Assembly: GCA_017620635.1 (NCBI GenBank)
Contig: JAGAUV010000073.1
Coordinates: forward strand, 1-64,000
Reading direction: 5' to 3'
Source: Muribaculaceae bacterium
Lineage (GTDB): Bacteria; Bacteroidota; Bacteroidia; Bacteroidales; Muribaculaceae
DNA length: 64,000 bases
The notes beneath the pieces are model-generated. The model worked only from the letters and a program-made list of their open reading frames with translations. It was not told the DNA's origin and ran no database searches. A program made the position numbers and the translations under genes. Positions 63,055 through 64,000 of this stretch are shown here, in pieces. How positions within the stretch are numbered: position 1 is the stretch's first letter; each line of letters starts with the position of its first letter.

Positions 63055-63717
63055 ATGAAAGACCTGCAGGCCATACGCGGAGCCCGTCTCCTGCGCGAGT
63101 GGATAGCGCAGGGCGAGCATCAGACACAGGACTTCAAATATGCCATAAGCGACGCGCGCAAGATAGCGCGATCGCTGTCGGCCTTCGCCAACCGCGACGG
63201 CGGACGTCTGCTCATAGGCGTGAAAGACAACGGCGTAATAGCCGGCGTGCGCAACGAGGAGGACATATATGTGGTGGAGCAGGCCGCCGAGCGCTACTGC
63301 CGTCCGGCGCAGGAGGTAAGCTTCAAGGCATATAAGATAGAAGGCAACATACATGTGATAGTAGCGTCGATAGAGAAGTCGGAGCATCGTCCTGTCTATG
63401 CCGTAGAGCCCGACGGCTACATGCGCGCCTACTATCGTGTCGCCGACGAGAACATCGCCGCGCATCCTCTCATGGTCCGCGCCTGGGAGAAACAGCATTC
63501 CGACCGTCCGTCGGCTTTCGGCCTCGAAGGACCTCATTTCGCCATCCTCGAATACATCGCCTCAAAGGCTCCGCTGAACGATATACGCCGCATAGCCATA
63601 GATCTGCATCTCGCGTTCGATGCCGTCGACGATGCCGTGGCGTCGCTGGCAGCCATGGGACTTGTCGCTTTCGAATACAGGGGCGGACACTTCGAGTTGC
63701 TTGTGGCAGAGCAATAA
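63055..63717 (+). CDS. AlbA_2 (Schlafen-type) putative DNA-binding protein
   Basis: A 220-residue cytoplasmic protein. The N-terminal half is an AlbA_2 domain (TQDFKYAISDARKIARSLSAFANRDGGRLLIGVKDNGVIAGV, then EDIYVVEQAAERYCRPA). A C-terminal winged-helix-like part (ILEYIASKAPLNDIRRIAIDLHLAFDAVDDAVASLAAMGLV) suggests DNA binding. This is a common Bacteroidales regulator-like family of unknown targets. It abuts mtnN with no gap and precedes the porV start by 77 bp. Confidence 0.8.
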   Translation: MKDLQAIRGARLLREWIAQGEHQTQDFKYAISDARKIARSLSAFANRDGGRLLIGVKDNGVIAGVRNEEDIYVVEQAAERYCRPAQEVSFKAYKIEGNIHVIVASIEKSEHRPVYAVEPDGYMRAYYRVADENIAAHPLMVRAWEKQHSDRPSAFGLEGPHFAILEYIASKAPLNDIRRIAIDLHLAFDAVDDAVASLAAMGLVAFEYRGGHFELLVAEQ

Positions 63718-63738
63718 ATTGCAGCGAAGGACAATAAA

Positions 63739-63769
63739 AGCGCTAAAATAGAGTTATATCATTAGCGCT
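63739..63769. promoter_or_regulatory. Inverted repeat upstream of porV
   Basis: AGCGCTAA (63739-63746) and TTAGCGCT (63762-63769) form an 8-bp perfect dyad with a 15-bp spacer, 25 bp before the porV ATG. It lacks a U tract, so an operator is as likely as a terminator. Confidence 0.5.
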
Positions 63770-63794
63770 ATTATCCCCTGCGCTTTGCACCAAG

Positions 63795-64000
63795 ATGAAA
63801 TTGATCTACCGAATCATACTCACAGTCCTCGCATTGAGCGTCGTAAGCGTCGCCCGGGCCGAGGGCGACGGAAAAAACGAATTCAACCCTATCGAGACCG
63901 GCGTGACCTCGCTCGGCATCGCGCCCGATGCCCGAGGCGCATCGATGGGCGACCTCGGCGCCGCCACCGATCCCGATGCCAACTCGCAGTTCTGGAATCC
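63795..64000 (+). CDS. porV: T9SS outer-membrane protein PorV, partial at window edge
   Basis: The first 68 codons of a gene that runs off the right edge. A signal peptide (MKLIYRIILTVLALSVVSVARA) is followed by NPIETGVTSLGIAPDARGASMGDLGAATDPDANSQFWNP, which matches the strongly conserved start of PorV (LptO), a FadL-like beta-barrel that shuttles T9SS cargo from the translocon to PorU. In P. gingivalis it follows porU directly. The rest of the protein is not visible, so family assignment rests on the N-terminus. Confidence 0.85.
   Translation, partial: MKLIYRIILTVLALSVVSVARAEGDGKNEFNPIETGVTSLGIAPDARGASMGDLGAATDPDANSQFWN

Overview
This window comes from the chromosome of a Gram-negative Bacteroidota of the order Bacteroidales, most likely a gut-type Muribaculaceae-like organism. 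The phylum is supported by promoters of the TTTG / TAnnTTTG type, fimbrillin (Mfa-like) lipoproteins with DUF3575 and DUF5119 partners, type IX secretion (T9SS) genes (porX, porU, the start of porV), a PpiD-like chaperone and a eukaryotic-type glycogen branching enzyme. The family is an inference from overall gene style and GC-rich codon use. I found no CRISPR array, insertion sequence, integrase or rRNA. There is one tRNA (Cys).

Layout. 1-5.2 kb (minus): a fimbrial operon, DUF3575 OmpA-like/barrel protein, DUF5119 lipoprotein and two fimbrillins. 5.2-5.8 kb: a divergent regulatory region with a perfect 18-bp palindrome. 5.8-17.2 kb (plus): a tightly packed run of GH125 mannosidase, a very large PorU-like C25 protein with BspA-type leucine-rich repeats, trmB, mrp, aroQ, a GT4 glycosyltransferase, an SDR epimerase, a small membrane protein and an O-methyltransferase. 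17.2-22 kb (minus): birA, tsaE, porX, wbqC-like and lepB. 22-27.9 kb: a WecA-like sugar-phosphate transferase with GH5, a convergent EEP hydrolase, then an LtaS-family transferase coupled to a PAP2 phosphatase.

28-28.2 kb: an unannotated, structured, promoter-to-terminator RNA candidate. 28.3-38.4 kb (plus): mscL, aroK, an AlaDH/PNT-family protein with a degenerate nucleotide loop, RNase HI, glgB, then a set of two Tat-signal Gfo/Idh oxidoreductases, a double DUF1080 (3-keto-glycoside hydrolase-like) protein and a short ApbE-like protein. 38.5-47.7 kb: tRNA-Cys, a HAD phosphatase, a PurF-like protein lacking the Cys nucleophile, tcdA, dcp, aspS, nif3-like and a zinc-ribbon coiled-coil protein. 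47.9-51.0 kb: a large secreted protein with a zincin-like HEKAH motif and a T9SS-like C-terminus. 51.3-53.9 kb: PpiD-like and DUF486 proteins. 53.9-60.1 kb (minus): porU, GH25 lysozyme, an acyltransferase interrupted at a G9 tract, and an ECF-type sigma factor. 60.6-64 kb (plus): acpP, fabF, mtnN, an AlbA_2 protein and the first part of porV.

How it fits together. T9SS parts are dispersed: the PorX regulator sits with tsaE and birA, the PorU sortase and PorV lie about 6.5 kb apart on opposite strands, and at least one likely cargo (the zincin-like protein) and one PorU-like paralogue are nearby. The most interesting items are the phase-variation-like poly-G switch in the acyltransferase, the PorU-like/LRR fusion, the uncharacterised zincin, the orphan structured RNA, and three enzyme-family members lacking hallmark residues (PurF-like without Cys, Mrp without any cysteine, AlaDH/PNT without the Gly-rich loop). 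All functional statements rest on reading motifs and context; no database search was run.
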